In this document: in pieces, positions 4,552-5,667 of the stretch
Layout of the letters: each line of letters starts with the position of its first letter
Position numbering within the stretch: position 1 is the first letter of the stretch
Assembly (NCBI GenBank): GCA_021399405.1
Contig: JAAFKL010000029.1
Span: 1 to 5,667 of the forward strand
Reading direction: 5' to 3'
DNA length: 5,667 nucleotides
Origin: Candidatus Heimdallarchaeota archaeon
GTDB taxonomy: Archaea > Asgardarchaeota > Heimdallarchaeia > Heimdallarchaeales > Kariarchaeaceae
The notes under the pieces: model-generated
The model's database searches: none
The model's input: the letters and a program-made list of their open reading frames with translations, nothing else
What the model was told of the DNA's origin: nothing
Translations under genes and position numbers: made by a program

Positions 4552-5667
4552 CAGAACTTTACGAGTTCCAGTTTTTCCTGATCTGAAATCTAAAGAAAAA
4601 CTCGAAACAACTTTTGAAGAATACTCCAAAGCTGCACAAACTGCATTTGATTTTGCTTATAACAATAATACCTCAAATCGTATCAGGGTTCATCATGGAA
4701 TTTACAAAACATTTCGCAAACAATCCTCACTCAATTCTCAATTGATAATTAACGCCAAGAACAAGGCTATGGATGTAATTCGAAGCTTGAAGGCAAAGAA
4801 AAAGAAAAGAAATGTAAAATTCATGAATAAAATTCCAATCAGATATGATTATAGATCATCCACAATCTATCAAGAAAAACAATCAGTATCTCTATCTACA
4901 ACTGGAAAACGAGTTAACCTTGAATATTTCCTACCAGGGTGCTATCAAAAATACTCGGATTGGGAATTTAGAAGCTTTGAACTGTTAAAAAAAGGAGAAA
5001 AATATTTTCTGCATTTTGTTGTTAGAAAATATGTAAACGCAAGTGGAAAACACTCAGGTGAATTTATTGGCATTGATCGTGGCATTCGTCATGTAGGAGT
5101 GACTTCCCAAAACCAATTTTACAATGGATCTCGTCTACGAGAAATCAAAAATCGATATTTTAGATTGAAGCGTGGACTCCAAAAGAAAGGCACTAAATCT
5201 GCAAAACGTAAATTAAAACGTACTGCAGGTAAAGAGAGACGGTTTCAGAAGGATCAGAACCATTGTATTTCAAAAAACATTATTAAAAATATGAAAGAAA
5301 ATTCTACAATAATACTTGAAGATTTAAGTGAAATTAGAAAAACTGCTAAACAACGTAAGAAAACCAGAGGATCCAGAGAACTTAATGCTTGGGGTTTCTA
5401 TCAATTTCAGATCTTTTTACAATATAAAGGAAAGGAGAAGAACATTGAGATTGTCTACATAAATCCAGCTTATACCTCACAACAATGTAGTAATTGTGGT
5501 TTTATTTCCAAGAAAAATCGTAATAGAGCCAATTTTACCTGTATCAGCTGTGGATTTAATTTAAATTCAGATCTTAATGCTTCACGTAATATTGAGAGTA
5601 AATATTTTAATGATGAATACTTATTGTATGAACTAGCTCTTAAGGCTAAAGGCTTTTTGAGTGGGGC
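4538..5667 (+). CDS. tnpB: TnpB, IS200/IS605-type RNA-guided nuclease, C-terminus cut by window edge
   Basis: An uninterrupted frame of 376 codons from GTG runs off the window. TnpB proteins of IS605/IS1341-type elements are RNA-guided DNA nucleases, ancestors of Cas12, that help their transposon persist. The N-terminus (TLRVPVFPDLKSKEKLETTF) resembles the usual wedge start. All three RuvC acidic residues are present: Asp180 in GIDRGIRHVGVTS, Glu261 in IILEDLSEI and Asp345 in SDLNASRNI. The zinc finger is complete, with Cys317-SN-Cys320 and Cys335-IS-Cys338. A Lys/Arg-rich stretch lies at about residues 207-234. No stop or frameshift is seen, so the nuclease looks active rather than decayed. 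Typical TnpB is about 350-450 residues, so little is missing. No tnpA lies upstream, which suggests a solo element moved in trans. The guide RNA normally comes from the 3' end of tnpB and beyond, outside the window. Confidence 0.92.
   Translation, partial: MSILIRTLRVPVFPDLKSKEKLETTFEEYSKAAQTAFDFAYNNNTSNRIRVHHGIYKTFRKQSSLNSQLIINAKNKAMDVIRSLKAKKKKRNVKFMNKIPIRYDYRSSTIYQEKQSVSLSTTGKRVNLEYFLPGCYQKYSDWEFRSFELLKKGEKYFLHFVVRKYVNASGKHSGEFIGIDRGIRHVGVTSQNQFYNGSRLREIKNRYFRLKRGLQKKGTKSAKRKLKRTAGKERRFQKDQNHCISKNIIKNMKENSTIILEDLSEIRKTAKQRKKTRGSRELNAWGFYQFQIFLQYKGKEKNIEIVYINPAYTSQQCSNCGFISKKNRNRANFTCISCGFNLNSDLNASRNIESKYFNDEYLLYELALKAKGFLSG
4538..5667 (+). mobile_element. Partial IS200/IS605-type (IS1341-like) solo-tnpB element
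   Basis: The element is recognised only by its tnpB gene. The right end, guide RNA region and target-adjacent motif lie beyond the window. The left end must lie between the pyrE start and tnpB (4401-4537) if the element is bounded normally, but I cannot fix it: no transposase gene or clear subterminal hairpin marks it, apart from the inverted repeat at 4514-4551. Confidence 0.55.

Noticed and set aside
1..5667. CRISPR array or Cas genes accompanying TnpB
   Set aside because: No regularly spaced identical repeats of 24 bases or more occur, and TnpB has the IS605-type layout and length rather than that of a Cas12 effector.

Overview
The window looks like AT-rich archaeal DNA. Four of the five start regions have a TATA-like box about 25-32 bases upstream of the start codon (pyrE's is about 36), almost no room for a 5' leader, and no Shine-Dalgarno sequence. 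Two genes appear to start on TTG or GTG. The gene content fits an archaeon: surface-anchored thioredoxin-fold proteins with Ser/Thr-rich stalks, a PIG-L deacetylase, a stand-alone orotate phosphoribosyltransferase and a solo TnpB. An Asgard-type lineage is possible, but nothing here proves it.

Left part (1-1394, + strand): two tandem paralogous genes for secreted, membrane-anchored TlpA/thioredoxin-like proteins. The first is cut by the window edge and lacks its N-terminus and CXXC region. The second is complete, with a signal peptide, a WCSFC active site, a short stalk and a C-terminal membrane anchor. The copies match closely in the thioredoxin domain and anchor but differ in the stalk, which in the first copy is an array of eight roughly six-residue repeats of the type (I/F)TSExx.

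Middle part (1411-4397, - strand): three genes read leftward in the order pyrE, a 12-helix MFS transporter, and a PIG-L/LmbE metal-dependent deacetylase. The transporter and deacetylase are 74 bases apart and may be functionally linked, but no substrate can be read from the sequence. The deacetylase converges on the thioredoxin gene with a 16-base gap, where a hairpin could end transcription from both sides. The 372-base spacer between pyrE and the transporter holds the most unusual item: a GC-rich island on the - strand with its own TATA-like box, complementary ends, a possible pseudoknot and a following U-tract. It could be a small RNA of about 90 nt or a regulatory leader of the transporter.

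Right part (4538-5667, + strand): a TnpB (IS200/IS605-type RNA-guided nuclease) with all three RuvC acidic residues and the four-cysteine zinc finger, open to the window edge. No tnpA is visible. Its GTG start lies just where transcription should begin, and an 8-bp inverted repeat brackets its TATA box and start.

I see no rRNA, tRNA or CRISPR array. The genes do not form one obvious pathway. The best leads are the candidate structured RNA and the repeat-stalk thioredoxin pair.
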